A DNA stretch of 64,000 bases from Arbacia lixula (GCA_963669155.1 OZ022591.1:19319422-19383421); one strand, 5' to 3'; positions 1-12,799 are shown, numbered from the stretch's first letter. The notes: generated from the sequence alone by a model not told the origin. Numbers and translations are program-made.

Positions 1-1320
1 CGCCTCCCTTTTCTTACGTCAGACCTAAAGGCCGTTTCGGATGACAGTATTTTTAATTTGTCCCCGAGAATAGGGTGATTGTTTTCACCCTAATTTCGCT
101 TTTTTGGAAGTGATACATGATACATTATTAGAACGTCATCCAAGCTCATTGTATGGCTTATAAGCTTTCTGTAGATGAATATCTTCATATTTTTAGATTT
201 TCTATGAATATCACCTTTAACATTTACGAGCATAACTGTTTGGCAACGACTTCTCACAGAGAACAAAAGAAATGTAGAGTCTCATTTCACTTGTCAAGTT
301 CTGTTAATGGAATCAAGATGACACCAGCTAGCATTGTCATGATTATGGAATGCTTTTGACATTCTTTAGCACGCTATAGAACCCATACAGATGTTCGAAT
401 GTGATTATGCTTGAGTTTCTGCTCATTCCTTACACCTTTCTGCGTAGATTCAGCCACGCATGACCTAACCAGGGATGTGTTAGGAAGGAGAAACATTTCG
501 AGCATAATATATTCAAACATCTGTATGGATACTAAAGCGTGCTAATGAATGCCAAAAGCATTCCACAATCACTATACAATGCTTTGATGTCCCATGCACG
601 GCACCGACATTTAGCTGCTGTCAACTTGGAAAGCAATATCTTTAATTCACTGTTTTGTCTCTGGAAGCTATGTTTCTCATCACATTTTTGTGCAATTTTC
701 AAGAAAGTTACGGGCAACACCACTACAGATCCTATACTCGGTTTTCTTCTAAATAATTGTTGAATGATGCACAAATGGAGATATATCTTACTTACACAAT
801 TAAAAAATTTCTTCACTTTTCACAGATTTCCACAAATGTGGGATTCAATCATTATTAAAATTATATCTTAAGCTGTTTATTTTCATTAACAGAGTTTGCG
901 TGCATTTGCGTGCAAGTGAGATATTTTAGTAGAAAAAAACTGTTAATTTTTGTTCGCTGAAATCTCTTTTCCTCACAAAAGTATTGATGCAATCCAACAG
1001 AGCTGGACAAGCGAAATAAGACTCTATATTTCTTTTGTTCTATCTGAGATACCGTTGCTACGCAATCCTATTCGTTATTATCAAAACACCTGAAAAGCAC
1101 ATGCTGAGAAGACATTTTTTTTCCGGCGGTGTCACGCATGGGTTCAAAGAAAGAATGTTGTTTCATATCCTTCCATAACACATCCCTGGCCTAACATCAG
1201 TCGTAATCGTAATGCATGTTGGCAAAATGACGCACCCTCCAACCCCCGGTAAAATCTGCAATAAGAAACAATTTGGACATGCTGATATTTATGTTTCCTC
1301 TCTCTATGTTTCATTCGTAG
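1..1320. other. Probable last intron of the SDR gene, containing a foldback repeat
   Basis: No coding segment is recognisable. It precedes the acceptor of the SDR terminal exon, so it is probably intronic. An imperfect inverted repeat lies at about 330-580. Confidence 0.5.
332..582. repeat. Foldback (inverted-repeat) element
   Basis: The left arm at about 332-438 is the imperfect reverse complement of about 470-582. Shared blocks include GGAATGCTTTTG, TTAGCACGCT and CCATACAGATGTT. Weaker complementarity continues outward to about 240 and 650, so the full element may be longer. This is the form of a foldback/MITE repeat. Confidence 0.65.
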
Positions 1321-1678
1321 GGTGAGCATTATACAGCCGGGTCCAGTCAAGACAGCCTTCATGGCGAACGTACGAGTGGCCAATCAACAGACGAAGAGGA
1401 CGAAGATTGAGGACGACCTTAACACTGACCCAGTTTCCAAGGAACACTACATGAAATTCATGGCTCACTTGTCTAAGGACTACTCGAAGGCTGACGTGGT
1501 GCAAAGAGCTACAGACATCGCTGCCATCATCAAGACTGCTTTGGAAGCTGAGAAGCCTCATTTGAAGTACCCCACTAGCGACTTCGGACAGGGAATGGCA
1601 GAAAAGAGGTTTGTCGATCCAACGGGGGATTCCATCATTCGTCAGTTCACTAACATTTTCCTAGCTGCTTCGCTGTAG
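1321..1678 (+). CDS. Last coding exon of a short-chain dehydrogenase, HSD17B1/RDH8-like (partial gene)
   Basis: A pyrimidine-rich acceptor ending TTCATTCGTAG (AG at 1319-1320) opens a frame of 118 codons beginning VSIIQPGPVKTAF and ending at TAG 1676-1678. The PGPV.T.F motif after the final beta strand of the Rossmann fold is typical of the 17-beta-hydroxysteroid dehydrogenase 1 / retinol dehydrogenase 8 branch of the SDR family (NADP(H)-dependent steroid or retinoid oxidoreductases). The later pattern (a TDP..xHY stretch, a KP.LKY-like segment, then DPTGDS near the end) also fits that branch. The cofactor and YxxxK catalytic exons must lie upstream of the window, so substrate cannot be inferred. 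A polyadenylation signal AATAAA lies at about 1925-1930. The SDR assignment is firm; the choice between HSD17B1-like and RDH8-like is not. Confidence 0.8.
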
Positions 1679-3445
1679 TCGTAATCACATCAATGGCTCG
1701 ACCCCCTACATGATAAAGGATTATGATTCGTCATATGACAATAGGCAATACTCTTTCAAATCAGGAAGAATCTGTCGGTAACCAAAATGCATCCAGGTTA
1801 CTGATCTTATTCTTATTTCTAGGTAACAAACTTTCCTTATCTTTTGACATCAGACCCGGCCGGTGGAGCAGCGGAGTATGTGGGAGAAGGAAAAGGTAGT
1901 GAATGGGGGACTGTCTTTGAAAAAAATAAAGCATGGAAATCACATTTTAGAGCATACTAAAATTATATTTTAGGTCAATGAATGTACATGTAGATCTCAT
2001 TCACGATGAACATAAAGACTTATACCTCAAGTTTCAATATCATAAGTATATCTAGTTCAACAAAAAAAAAGAACGCTGAAGGCAAATCCAGTCATATTTA
2101 GTACATGGGCAATGGGCAATTGCTAGATTGTGTTCACTCTGTTAAGTAATTTTGATGAAATTTTATTTTCTCCTCTACTCTCTAGCTCTCTGTCGTATCC
2201 ACACTTTATCACTTCATGTCAGCTTCTTTATCGCTATCCTCACTTATTGCTCCTTTTATCTGTATATTTGATTGTATAACTACGAGTTGAGAAGTAATAT
2301 AAATTGCAATGTGCATTGATATCATCTTCATTATAAATATTATTTTTGTTCTGTTTTGTCACGATTGTTACTAATTAAAAGGAAAACTGACCGTGCTAAT
2401 GTGCACGAAGGAAACGAGTAAGCGCCTCAAAATACGCATTGATGAATATTTTCAGACAATTATATTTCTATTAAAGTACGATATCGGAGAGAAATGTTTT
2501 CATTGCTCTCCAATAACACCTGGCCAAAAAGAATATTTGTTACAAAATATTATTCAGAGAAAGTGCAATTCAATTAGCTACTGCAAATTCTCTAGAAATG
2601 TTGGTGCCGAGAACACTTCTTCTCTCAGAGAATATTCACAATTGTAAAATATTCATTCTTTGTTACCGAATATATCGTTAGGTTCATTATTATGAGAGTG
2701 TATATACCGGTGCACCCTCACTTTACCCCCTCCCCCATACACACCTCGAATCCCCCCCCCCCCCCCCCATCGTCCATAGAGTGTGAATTGTCGTTGCCAG
2801 CTATCCCCAGGGAGGAGAGTCAGACCGAACAAAAACTGGTTATGTCCATGTGTCATAGGCTAGTAATATTGGACGATGGTGGCGCTTTCTACCATTATGA
2901 GTTGTGAAAGATCAATTTGCTTTACTTTGGGGGATCGCCCGTGACAAACGTGATAAATACTCCACGATCCCCTCACCCCGCAACGGAAAACTACATTGAT
3001 ATTATCATTACAAACATCTTTGTATTCGGCATTATTAGGTTATGTACACCAACAAAACATCTGCGTATGAATACAATCTTACAGCCATATAAAGTTTATT
3101 AATGAAACGTGAATAACCTCGGACAAATACGTTCTTTCTGCCCAAGAAACGCACATGAGATATTAGATGGTTAATTCGCAGCACAAATCACGTAGACAGG
3201 TACCCGACGTCTCGCTTAGAGATTTGGTTAAAGGCACCTATAATGGATATATTAAGAGGTACGTGTCTAAATGTTATGTTTTTCTCCAGCAATGGCAGTG
3301 GCACTACTTCCTATATTGAGCGATCCTATTGTAACAGTTGATGTATGCTGACACAAGTGACAAAATAGCAGTTTGTTTCCAGTTCCTAAATTCTAAACAA
3401 AATTTCCTCAGAAGTATTTGTTTCTGCTATATATATATCGTTGTG
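1679..3445. other. Intergenic, no gene seen
   Basis: AT-rich sequence between the convergent SDR and TMEM26 genes. It has a poly(C) run at about 2752-2769 and otherwise nothing recognisable. Confidence 0.5.
1925..1930 (+). terminator. Probable polyadenylation signal of the SDR gene
   Basis: AATAAA about 250 bases after the SDR stop codon, on the coding strand. Confidence 0.5.
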
Positions 3446-3974
3446 TTAAAGATTGTCCGTCCCTTTTACAAGCTTAAAATTTGAAATCGTCTATCACGAT
3501 CGTAAATTGAAGAAAGTATGATTCAAGACCATTTCTAAGAATATAGCATGTTGAAGCTTTCTGTATATGTAGAAAATTTCAGCCGTTAAATTTCAAACCG
3601 ACTTTTTTCGTACTACGAAAAAAGTATAAGTCTTTGTTACAGTATCTATGTGATTATTATGCGTGTGTGAAATCCTAATTTTATGAGTAACTACCAAACT
3701 TTGGAGATGATTCCTTCCATAGAACATTTTTTTCATAATGCGTTTTATAATTTAATAAGCAGATTAATCAATAAAGCAGATATTTCAACACAAACTGCTC
3801 AGAGCCTGAGGTAAAGACTATTAATCAGACGTTGTTTACGTGCATTATTTGAATTTTACACAACGTATATCAGTTTCAAATTGTGAATATAGAGCTTGCT
3901 AACACTTCTCTATATGTTTTGCCAATGTTTCGATGGTTTTGTGGTGATCTGAAAAAGGGACTGGCTGTCTTTAA
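3446..3974. mobile_element. 529-bp TTAA-ended MITE, copy 1
   Basis: The ends are imperfect inverted repeats: TTAAAGATTGTCCGTCCC on the left and, reversed, TTAAAGACAGCCAGTCCC on the right. TTAA at both edges looks like a piggyBac-type target duplication. A near-identical copy of the same length lies at 47598-48126. The right end is 64 bp beyond the TMEM26 stop codon, so it probably lies in the TMEM26 3' UTR or at its edge. No ORF is present, so it is non-autonomous. Confidence 0.8.
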
Positions 3975-4037
3975 GGCTTGTGAAGTTTATAAGAAAAGCA
4001 TTATTTCCAATCTTTGACCTAGGCCATGTCTGTAAAT

Positions 4038-4925
4038 CTATCGTCTGGTCAAGGCTTTGAAGACCTCTTGATACTGTGCAATCTCGTATGGATCGCTGGT
4101 TGCAATGTCGCCCGTGTTGGCTTCTTCGGCGTGGGATTCATTCCGCCCATTGCTATTCCTCGTGTTAGCAGCCCGCTGAGCAGCCATCTCTAGCGCCCTC
4201 AGGCGAGCGAATTTCCGCTCGTTTTCCTCCGCGATCCTCTCTTGATGCACGACAATCAGGCGGTAGATCTGCAGAATCAGCACGAATGCGTTTTTGGTGG
4301 TGAAGAAGACAGTGAGGTGGTTGATGTTGTTATAGTGCGTGATGAGGATAAGTCGAAGGACCAGGAACGGCCCATCCTGGAGACAGAGTCCTGTCATCAC
4401 AGCCCACATCTCGGACTCCAAACACGCGCAGTGCTTGTACGCGTACACCATCTCTTCGTCCTCGGGTCTGATCGGAACCACTCGACTCCTGCTGGGTGGA
4501 TTCGGGAGCGGCGCCACCTGCCGAAATCTCCCCCACGGCCAGGACAGACTTGTCTCTACTACCACATCCCGCATCCTGGCGAAGCGCCCCCACTTTGTGA
4601 CACCTGGACAGTCCTCCTCCTTCGGCGGCGGGGGCGGGGGAGGGGTGTACTCGAGAGAACCTCTGGTAGAGGTTAGGACCAGGGTGAACTGGAGGAGGCT
4701 CCAGGACCAGAGGGTCAACACGGCGGTGATGAGGTCCGTGTTGTACTGGGAGTCGTCCGCGTTGAAGCTGTCGAAGAACTCGATGATATCCGCAGCGGTG
4801 GCTATGTAGACCAGCAGGAGCTGAGACAGCTGGTTCCGGGTGATCGCCCCTTTAGGCAGCAGCCAGCGGCCTACTATGAGGACGAATAACAGCAGCTGCT
4901 CCAACGCCAAAACCCATGATATCGA
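4038..4925 (-). CDS. TMEM26: TMEM26 exon 3 (terminal)
   Basis: The acceptor is TTGTTGCAG|TCG in phase 0. It codes residues 118-412 and carries most of the family signature plus the poly-proline loop. The stop is at 4038-4040. Confidence 0.9.
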   Translation of the reverse strand, partial: SISWVLALEQLLLFVLIVGRWLLPKGAITRNQLSQLLLVYIATAADIIEFFDSFNADDSQYNTDLITAVLTLWSWSLLQFTLVLTSTRGSLEYTPPPPPPPKEEDCPGVTKWGRFARMRDVVVETSLSWPWGRFRQVAPLPNPPSRSRVVPIRPEDEEMVYAYKHCACLESEMWAVMTGLCLQDGPFLVLRLILITHYNNINHLTVFFTTKNAFVLILQIYRLIVVHQERIAEENERKFARLRALEMAAQRAANTRNSNGRNESHAEEANTGDIATSDPYEIAQYQEVFKALTRR

Positions 4926-7639
4926 CTGCAACAAAAATGCTAATCATTTTAAATCATTATAATCATCCTTACGACATTGCATTGAGCTGGATTCTTGCAA
5001 CAAATATGACACGTGAATTATATAAAAAATTAAATGCAGATGTTAGGTAAATCCATACAATCTAAGAAGATAAGACTGAAATGCATTATCAATGTAATAA
5101 AGTTATACATATTATGTTATAAGAAAAATAAGAAAAAAAATCTCTTTATCAATATTGTTTGTCCTTGAGATCGTTTACCTTCTGGAAGTCACTCTGGTCG
5201 ACCCCCGTCTCTCTCTTGTTGAGCAGATCAAACTCCAGGATCCAGATGGCCGGCACGGAGCCGATCAGAAAGAACAGCGCGCTGGGACAGAACCTTTGAA
5301 ATTAAACGCCAAAATATCGTCACCATTATCATCACCATTATTATTTGCCGGTTAAATCCCTGAACTTAATGCAAGGGGAAAACAGATTAGTCAAAAACAT
5401 GAAGATGTTAGACAAATTAGAAAACAGTTATATGATTTGGATTCATTTCTTCAGTGGTTCGGATGATTTTGTGTAAACGGATATGGATAGACGGACGGAC
5501 AGACGGAACGATATCCGCAAACATTATGTCCTGGGCACAAATGCACGCACGATTTTAAAGACATGGTAGCCCATTATTTTGTCAAAGTCATTAAACTTGC
5601 AGGAATCAGCAGTATACCCTAAGGATAATGTGTGTGAAATGTCACAGTCGCTGCACAGCGAACCTTTTCAGGAAAAATGAAAGACTATCCTTGTCTATGT
5701 TTGAATCCTAGCGACCAGATATTTTCTATTCATAATCGAATCGTATTGCTCCGATCAGTGCGCGATGCGTCGGGCAGTGGGTATTGCTTACATTGAAAGG
5801 ATGCACATTATATTATCAAACAGTATGATCTTCAATTTCCCGTGTTATCTTTGTTTGATTGTATTTGTTTGCCATGCAAGGGCCTACTCTGCCTTTAAAA
5901 GCTGTTGTTTATCCAATAGATGATTTTTATAAAATGTATGAATGTGATTTCATTTGGCCAAATCCGCGAAAGAATTTCATAGAAACAAATGCATTTAGTT
6001 TATTTGTAGTTTTGTAGCTGGTTGCTGAATAAAGTTTTTATTGTTATTATTAAAAACAAAGATGATTTCCTATAATATATCACAAGTTCAAGATGTTTAT
6101 ACTTGTTTTGATGTTTTCTTTCACGGACCAGAGGAGGAGAACGAGGAGTTTTATCAATTCTTCTTCGTTATTATGATTGTTGAAAGGATTTATGGCAAAT
6201 TGTGTAGTAATGAAAGGCCTCGGTGCATTGAGCACAGAATACATTCAAACTCTCAACGTTTAATACAGCGTGCGAAAATACTCTGACAACGTCACGCATC
6301 AACTTTTTAATTGACTAGGTTTCCAAGCAACGTTACGTCCTATAAAGATTATAGGGAAAGGTGAAATTGCAAAGGTTCTATGACACCAATATCTTCCTTA
6401 ACTACACGATGACAAGAATTGGGCTATATTATAAGAGAGAGGGAGAGAGAGAAAGTTACAACACAGACAATTGAATCTGTGTTTTGTTTTGTTTTTATTT
6501 ACATGTATTTGTTTTTTATTCATTTGTTTTCCCAAATTTAAAAACAAAATAAATATAGTCGATACAACTGAGAAACAGTAGAAGCAATAATTTACTTCAT
6601 AACGCAATGGCAAAATATGATATACTTCTGCATTCATATAAAAGATATGGGTTCTCTTGGCTGACTTTATACATTATGACATTATAATTACATGAAGCAT
6701 TCACTTGATGTGGAGGGACATAGCAAGCAGCAGAGCTCTTATCGATTTAAGATTAGATAACAAATTATATAAATCAAGGTTACGAACAGAGAAATATCCA
6801 AATATCCGATATACTGAACGACTATGAAGCTGAAGAGAGGGGATACGGAAAATTAGGAGAAAGGGGTGCGACCGAACTGACTATTATCAAGATAGGTGTG
6901 ATGCCGACGACGGAGTGCTTCATGAGAATAAGAATGCTTGTAAACATTTTGACCGGTTGACCATGCCACTTTACTGATATCCACCTGTTAAGTCAGAGCT
7001 CAAATGAGGTGCCCTCGATCTGACCGTATAAACATCATAATTCTATCCACCTGTTCAGTCAGCAGGGCTCAAAGGCAGCGCCCCCGTTTTGGTCATACAA
7101 CATTACCGATATCCACCTGTTAATCAGTTGTAGGCACCTTAAAAAGATGGATTTATTTAAAGTCACGAACATAGTGATTCTTTATGTACACAACTCTCCA
7201 TCAACCTATCTGCCATCAGAATTGCACAATTTGTTCTTATCCCGCTCGTAATCATGGATACAAACATGCACGTTTTTCATCCTTTTCTTTTACTTTTTTT
7301 TGGAAGGGATGGGCAGTAATAGGCAGTTTGAATAGGCCTATGCTATTAAAGTGCTACGTTGAATTGGCTAATAAAAATAAATTTCAGAATTCTTGAGCCT
7401 CACCATTTCCACTCATTTCCCCTATTCTTGACCACTGTGAAGAGGGTCTCTCCGGCCAGGCCCACGAGCGAGAGGCCGAGCAACCAGAGCCGAGGATTCT
7501 GGGTCACGTGGACTACCCTCCAGATAGAGATGATGTTATGAGCCGCAAACAGGAGTCTAGTGGTGATGGCGAGACTGATCTTCGTCTCCGAACATGAGCG
7601 GTCGTCATCTTCTGCCGCGTTGACATTGATTCTGCTCAT
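4038..7639 (-). CDS. TMEM26: Transmembrane protein 26 (TMEM26), complete three-exon gene
   Basis: The coding exons are 7639-7404, 5293-5179 and 4925-4038 (236 + 115 + 888 nt, 412 aa), all with GT-AG borders and matching phases. The protein reads through the TMEM26 family blocks. Exon 1 has TRLLF..HN..S.WRV, then NPRLWLL and EWKW. Exon 2 has a membrane segment ending in WILEF. Exon 3 has IVGRWLLPKGAITRNQLSQL, TAADIIEFF, then CLQDGPFLVLRLILITH and KNAFV.ILQIYRL. It is a multipass membrane protein of poorly known function; in mammals TMEM26 is used as a beige-adipocyte surface marker. A loop of about 80 residues between two membrane segments contains seven consecutive prolines and is longer than in human TMEM26. 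The C-terminal tail is charged and helical, then Asn/Ser-rich. The start is the only ATG that precedes the first conserved block in frame. Confidence 0.92.
5179..5293 (-). CDS. TMEM26: TMEM26 exon 2
   Basis: The acceptor is TTCAAAG|GTTC and the donor CAGAAG|GTAAAC. Its first base completes Trp79; residues 80-117 follow, including a hydrophobic segment around IGSVPAIWILEF. Confidence 0.9.
5550..5780. repeat. Diverged partial copy of the GACAGGGTGTC-ended repeat family
   Basis: TTTTAAAGACATGG, GCAGGAATCAGCAGTATA and ATTGCTTACATTGAAAGGATG resemble segments of the elements at 13534-14240 and (inverted) 20484-20946. It lies in intron 1 of TMEM26. Confidence 0.45.
6972..7125. repeat. Short tandem repeat, ~66-70 bp unit, about 2.3 copies
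   Basis: Units begin at TATCCACCTGTTA and recur at about 6979, 7049 and 7109, each with a following GGCTCAAA-like segment. It lies in intron 1 of TMEM26. Confidence 0.5.
7404..7639 (-). CDS. TMEM26: TMEM26 exon 1
   Basis: Codes residues 1-78 plus two bases of Trp79. The donor is ATG|GTGAGG (GT at 7403-7402). It contains the first membrane segment after an acidic N-terminus. Confidence 0.9.
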
Positions 7640-8495
7640 CTTGCCATTCTCAATTAGACCGACTGACTGGACCAGTGTGTTAACCTGTTCTATTATGGAT
7701 GCACATTAACCTTGAGACAGCTCAGGGCGATACCGAGGATCCGTGTTAAAAGAGTCAAGTTCATCACATCCAACATAAAGTAATTTTGGTTGTCAGTGAT
7801 GCACAGTGCGATGTATCAACTAAAAGCAAACAATCGCTAGAAAAAGCTAAAGACAGGCAGAGAATTGTACAACATGAGCATCAGCGGCTTTGTACGTTGC
7901 TCTGTATTCTGGTTAGCACACACTATTCTTTACTTTTACTGAAAGCGTCATTATCAAACTGTAAACTGTACACTACACTGAACAAACTTCTCTTGAAGTC
8001 ATATTCGCGGGCATGGTGGATGCGAGACGTTCTCAGTTTTCAAGAAAAATATAATCCAACATTTGAAATCGCTTCGATTTGAGATCGCTTCGTCATTCAA
8101 TTCCAATTTTCCAGCTCAAAAAAAAAAAAAAAAAAAAGCAACTCGCATGAGGTAATTTCGTAATCAGACATCCATATTCAGTCCCTCACGCGTCTAATCG
8201 TCGTTATGGGTATGAGCTTAGGTCTCTTCAAATTCCGTGTTGGCATCAACACCAGTGTGTGTATATTTTGTGTCGCCTGGTTGCATATTTGGGAGAAAAA
8301 CGAGCCAGAATAGACGATGATCTCGGAATAAGTCCCGGCTTATGCCACGTCCAAGGTCGATGAGAAAATGTGCGCAGAGTGGTGAGAGGTATAATAGGAT
8401 GGTGCGCAGCTCGATCGTCGTAGCGTAGTAACGGGAAACGCGCGAACCCAGTCACGCGAGTCGGCGCTCGGAGATCCTGCCGACTCGGCTGAAAA

Positions 8496-8847
8496 TTAAA
8501 GGGATATAGTCCACCCGGAAATTAAGTTGTTTTCAATAAGTGCAGTAAAGGGAAAGAATCATATCAGTGAATTGACAAAAGTCCACCGAAGGATAAAAAA
8601 GTTTAATTGTGTGACATATTTTAAGTGCTGTGTGATTCCATTAATAATTGCTCTATTTTCCTTTTTGACAACGGATTTTTCTTTCTTAGAGTTGTGTGTG
8701 TTTCTAAATAAAAAAAATGTATTATGTAAAAGATCAAAACTTTCTGACCCTTTGACCAATTTTCGTCAAAACGTCACTAATATGTTTCTTTAACTTTGTC
8801 TGTTTGTAATAAAACCTACTTAACTTCAGGGTGAACTATCCCTTTAA
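8496..8847. mobile_element. TTAA-ended MITE, TTAAAGGGATA family, full copy
   Basis: The left end TTAAAGGGATATAGTCCACC and the right end (reversed) TTAAAGGGATAGTTCACC form terminal inverted repeats flanked by or including TTAA. The interior is AT-rich with no ORF. Related copies lie at 32175-32364 and as right-end fragments near 9230-9256, 24565-24597 and 46985-47022. Confidence 0.8.
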
Positions 8848-9527
8848 GTGCAGGCTTGACGAAAATCCGTCAAAGGAGAAGAAAGTTACGAACGTTTTAA
8901 TTCTTGATTTTGTAATGTCACGTGCGAGATGCTCTCCTATGATTGTGTACTGTCGATTTACTCAAACACGGATATGCTTCATTTTACGTGCGCATTTGAA
9001 ACATCATTAGAAACATGTTTTTATACATATACCTCTATAAACAAAAAATATTCCTTCATCAAAACAGAAAGAGAGTAATTATTAATGGAATCATACAGCA
9101 CACAACATAATGGGAGAGGATCTCGCACGTGATGTCACAGAATAAGGTTTTAAAAGATCATAGCGGATTTCCGTCAAACTGATTATGTTTTTTTGCATGT
9201 TTATCCTTTCATTTTTCCAGTAAAACTTAATTTCAGGGTGGAATATCCCTTTAATAATGAAAAGAGTAAAATACAATGATCGACAATACCACCCTATCGA
9301 TGCAATCAGAATTCCGATACGGTATGATGTGTGATAATGTATGCACATGATGCAAGCGTTAATGATGAAGAACTCGCGACAAACGCGCATTTATTCCACA
9401 ATCTGCACACAATACCCCCTGAATACAATGACATTTCACCAAGGCTGAAGGCACCCTGTGAACATTAATTTTCTACAAAATGACATGAAATATTCATGTT
9501 CTAAAGTATATACTTAATGAAGTGTTG

Positions 9528-9785
9528 TGTCTATGTGTGTTCGCGTGTGTATGAGAGGAACTGAAAACGTGTGTGTGTGAGTGTGTGTGTATGTGTGTGT
9601 ATAAAGTATGTGTATATGTGTGTATGTCTGTGTGTGTGTGTGCGTGTGTGTGTGAGAGAGATAGAGAGAGAGAGAGGGGGGGGCGGGGGGGGGGGGAATG
9701 AGAGATGGGAAGTGAGAGATATATAGTGTGATAACGATATAAAGAGCGGGAGATGAAGGGAAAGAGAGAAAGAGAGAGAGAGTAA
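9528..9785. repeat. TG/AG microsatellite block with a poly(G) run
   Basis: Long (TG)n-rich stretches are followed by (AG)n and a G-rich run. The alternating purine-pyrimidine part is Z-DNA prone. Confidence 0.9.
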
Positions 9786-12700
9786 GAGGAAATGAGCGTA
9801 CGCTACATACATGCATAGGCCTTATATATTTAAGTTGCATTTATTTATTCATAATAGCCCATTTAACATTGAAAGGTTGGTCTAATATTGCGCCCTGGGT
9901 AAAATACATTAACATTCAAAGGAATGCAAGAACATCCATTTAAGGCCACTGCCTTATGTGAGAGTCTAGCCAGTTGAGACAGAGAAAAACTCGACGAGTA
10001 GATGCGATTCAAAACAAGTCGCATCTCCCGTTGAGCGCGACTTCTGTCGCTTCTGTGCTCCACGCACTCACAAGTAGATTCACAAAGCCGATTCTCTACA
10101 AAAGAGAATAAAAATAAACACTACTAAATGCCTGACACAAAACATGAAGTTTAAACATTTCATCATAAAAAACACATGTAAAATATGAAAACACCTGCTT
10201 AACATATGGCCTGATCTTGGGGTTTTGGTCGCGTGGCCCAGCCACGACTTGGCGAGTTCCCATCAGTGCCATAGACTAATCTTAAACGTCTAAAAAACGT
10301 ATGACTTAAAACTGTAAACTACTAAGTTACACCGAGCTAATTCTATAGAAAATAAAGGTTAAACCAATTCTCGAGTCCTCTAAACTCGACCGTGGTTACA
10401 TACACTTTAAATCCTAGAAAGCCAGCTAAACTTAAGATAAATTACAGCAGCATAACTTTAACATAACTTTAACTTACAAGACTCTAAGTCTCAAAAACAC
10501 GCTGCTAGAAAATCTCTAAGTTTACACACAAAAGCTAAGTTAAGTTACAGACTAAAAATGCTAACATACCGATTATTGCGGGTTTTTCTTCCTATTTAAC
10601 TCCTAGCTAAGCTGACTGGTTACACTTTCACGACTTCAATACACCTGGGCTCCCGAGCCGAACATACAGCTAAACTTCCAGAAGTATGCTAAGTCCAAGT
10701 TCCGTCTCTCTCTCTGACCCCGACTGGCGTGGATCCTTTCCCTGAGAAATCTGGCTAAACTCTGACTAAGCTTACCGCCAAAATCAGTCACTACTTATAG
10801 TGAGTCACGGTCACCTGACCGCGCGCAATACCGGCGCGCGCGCCTGCGAGCGCGAAGTCACAGAGAGAGGCGCGAAATGTAACGTCACAAAACTGTCACC
10901 TAATTAGCATTGATCACGTGATCACGAGCACTGGCTAACGATAACAGCTAACTGTATGATGGGGGGCCCATATTCGCCGCACTTTCGATTTGAAACGAAA
11001 ACAAATGCGTATTTCGATATACTCTAACACTAAATCACACTTAATTTCATGCTTTATATTTTCAAAATCATATTACAGAGACATTTTGATTAAGCACCTC
11101 CGAATAAATGTATTTTCAGTGGAAAACTGTTAGCCTGTCAATATTTGTCGACGATAAAGTTGTGGCCTTTAAACGCCGCACCGTTTACGTGTATTGTCAA
11201 TGGGCTTTTCCTGATCGATTATGTGTTCGATTTCATGGTGACTTGGTGATTTGAATAAAAAAGAAAAAAAAAAAAATTTGTAGTTTGCTTGTTCATGTGA
11301 TTTACGTTTGAAGTGGAATGTTGATAGAAGAATTCTATTTTCTTTAAGGCTACCCTAGATGTTTAATGGAACGAGGTCCGAAAAAAGAGACTGCCACAAT
11401 ACGAGAGTCCTCATTTCGATCGCATTTTCTCGGAACGCGCATGATGTAGTGCCGAAGGCATGCGCATCACGATCACACTGACTTCTCCGTTCGGCTACCG
11501 AAGCGATCGCGGAGCGGGTTCGCGGCAGGAATTTTGGAGAAAACAGACTTTCTGGTCGGCAAATAATTTTGACCTTCACGGAAAAATGTGATTTTTTGAA
11601 GCTTAAGATTTCAAAAGACGATAATTAGATGAAACTTGCGTTTTTTTGACTCGTAATTGCGTAGCATGACAGAAACTGTCGTGCCGACGGTGATGTAGTC
11701 TCACGCGTGATACGCTTACCATTTTGTTCTGATACGCATTTTTGCTAGTGCGTCGATAAAGGGCCCCGCGGTGAGAATGGGCCACTAGCCATACTAAACA
11801 GGCTAATTACACACACATAAGCAGGAATCGCTGCTTTCAACACAAATACCAAAAAACACGTTAAATACACTCTATGCTACGAAACTGTCTCTAAAATGTC
11901 TATGCGCGTTAGGGGAAGGTTCATGTTCCTAACAACATTAGTATATACCTGCGTATGCAATACATTTATGAACATAACCATCAATATACATGAAATGCAG
12001 CAATTTATTATTTACGCTACAATGGACATTAGAGAATAAGGACAAATTGCCAAATCAAAAGTAGAGTAGCCTACATCAAGACTATTAGGGCCTAATGCTT
12101 TACAGTTGATAATGAAAATTATCTGAAACTACTCAGTGCCGTAACCAGCTTTTTTCAAAAGGATGTGCCTTCAATTTTTTTGGGAAAAAACACAAAAGTT
12201 ACCAATAACAGGTCGCCCATCTAAAAGACCTATACCCCCCCCCCCAAGAAAAAACAAACAAACAGAAACTTGTCACTGGAAGGAGGTGCGTTCGCACCCT
12301 CCGCACCCCCCCCCCCCCCCCCCCCTCGATCGGTGACGGCCATGCTACTGCAAGTATAAGGCAATAGCACATCATCTATTTCTAAAGATCATTTTCAAGG
12401 GAAACTTAAGAAATGTTGATTTAAAAAGTTGCTGAAACTATATAAATAATCATAGCCTACAAATTAACCATCTACATCATGAGAAAGCACGTTTGACTGT
12501 ACTTTTTTTCTTTTCACACATAAGTAATTCAGTGATAAATAATTCTCTATAATAGGCCTATCAGTTTTTCAATTCCAGCCATGAGGAATACAATCTAATA
12601 TGTATGAGAGGCAAAAATATCACATGGGCCCTATTCATATCTGAGAGGTTGCTGGCCGCTCATGCATGTACGGAGGACTAGTACTAGTCGTATCTGTCCA

Positions 12701-12799
12701 GATTGATTGACGACCCGCTACGACTACCGTACAATACAGTACTCGACTACATGTACGTTCCCATGAACACAATCGTAAACAACCAAAATTAAAAGCGAA

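Larger units (their letters stand above)
7640..12799. other. Intergenic between divergent TMEM26 and Mab-21 genes
   Basis: No exon is recognisable. It holds a TTAA MITE (8496-8847), a diverged relative ending near 9256, a purine/TG microsatellite block (about 9528-9785), GC-richer CpG-containing stretches (about 10800-10950 and 11380-11790) and poly(C) runs near 12235 and 12306-12325. Promoters of both flanking genes should be here, but I see no clear TATA box. Confidence 0.5.

Noticed and set aside
532-816. 94-codon minus-strand frame
   Set aside because: Lies over a foldback repeat, has no recognisable domain, and the opposite strand is equally open.
4242-4809. Plus-strand open frames over the TMEM26 terminal exon
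   Set aside because: Antisense shadows of a well-conserved minus-strand coding exon.
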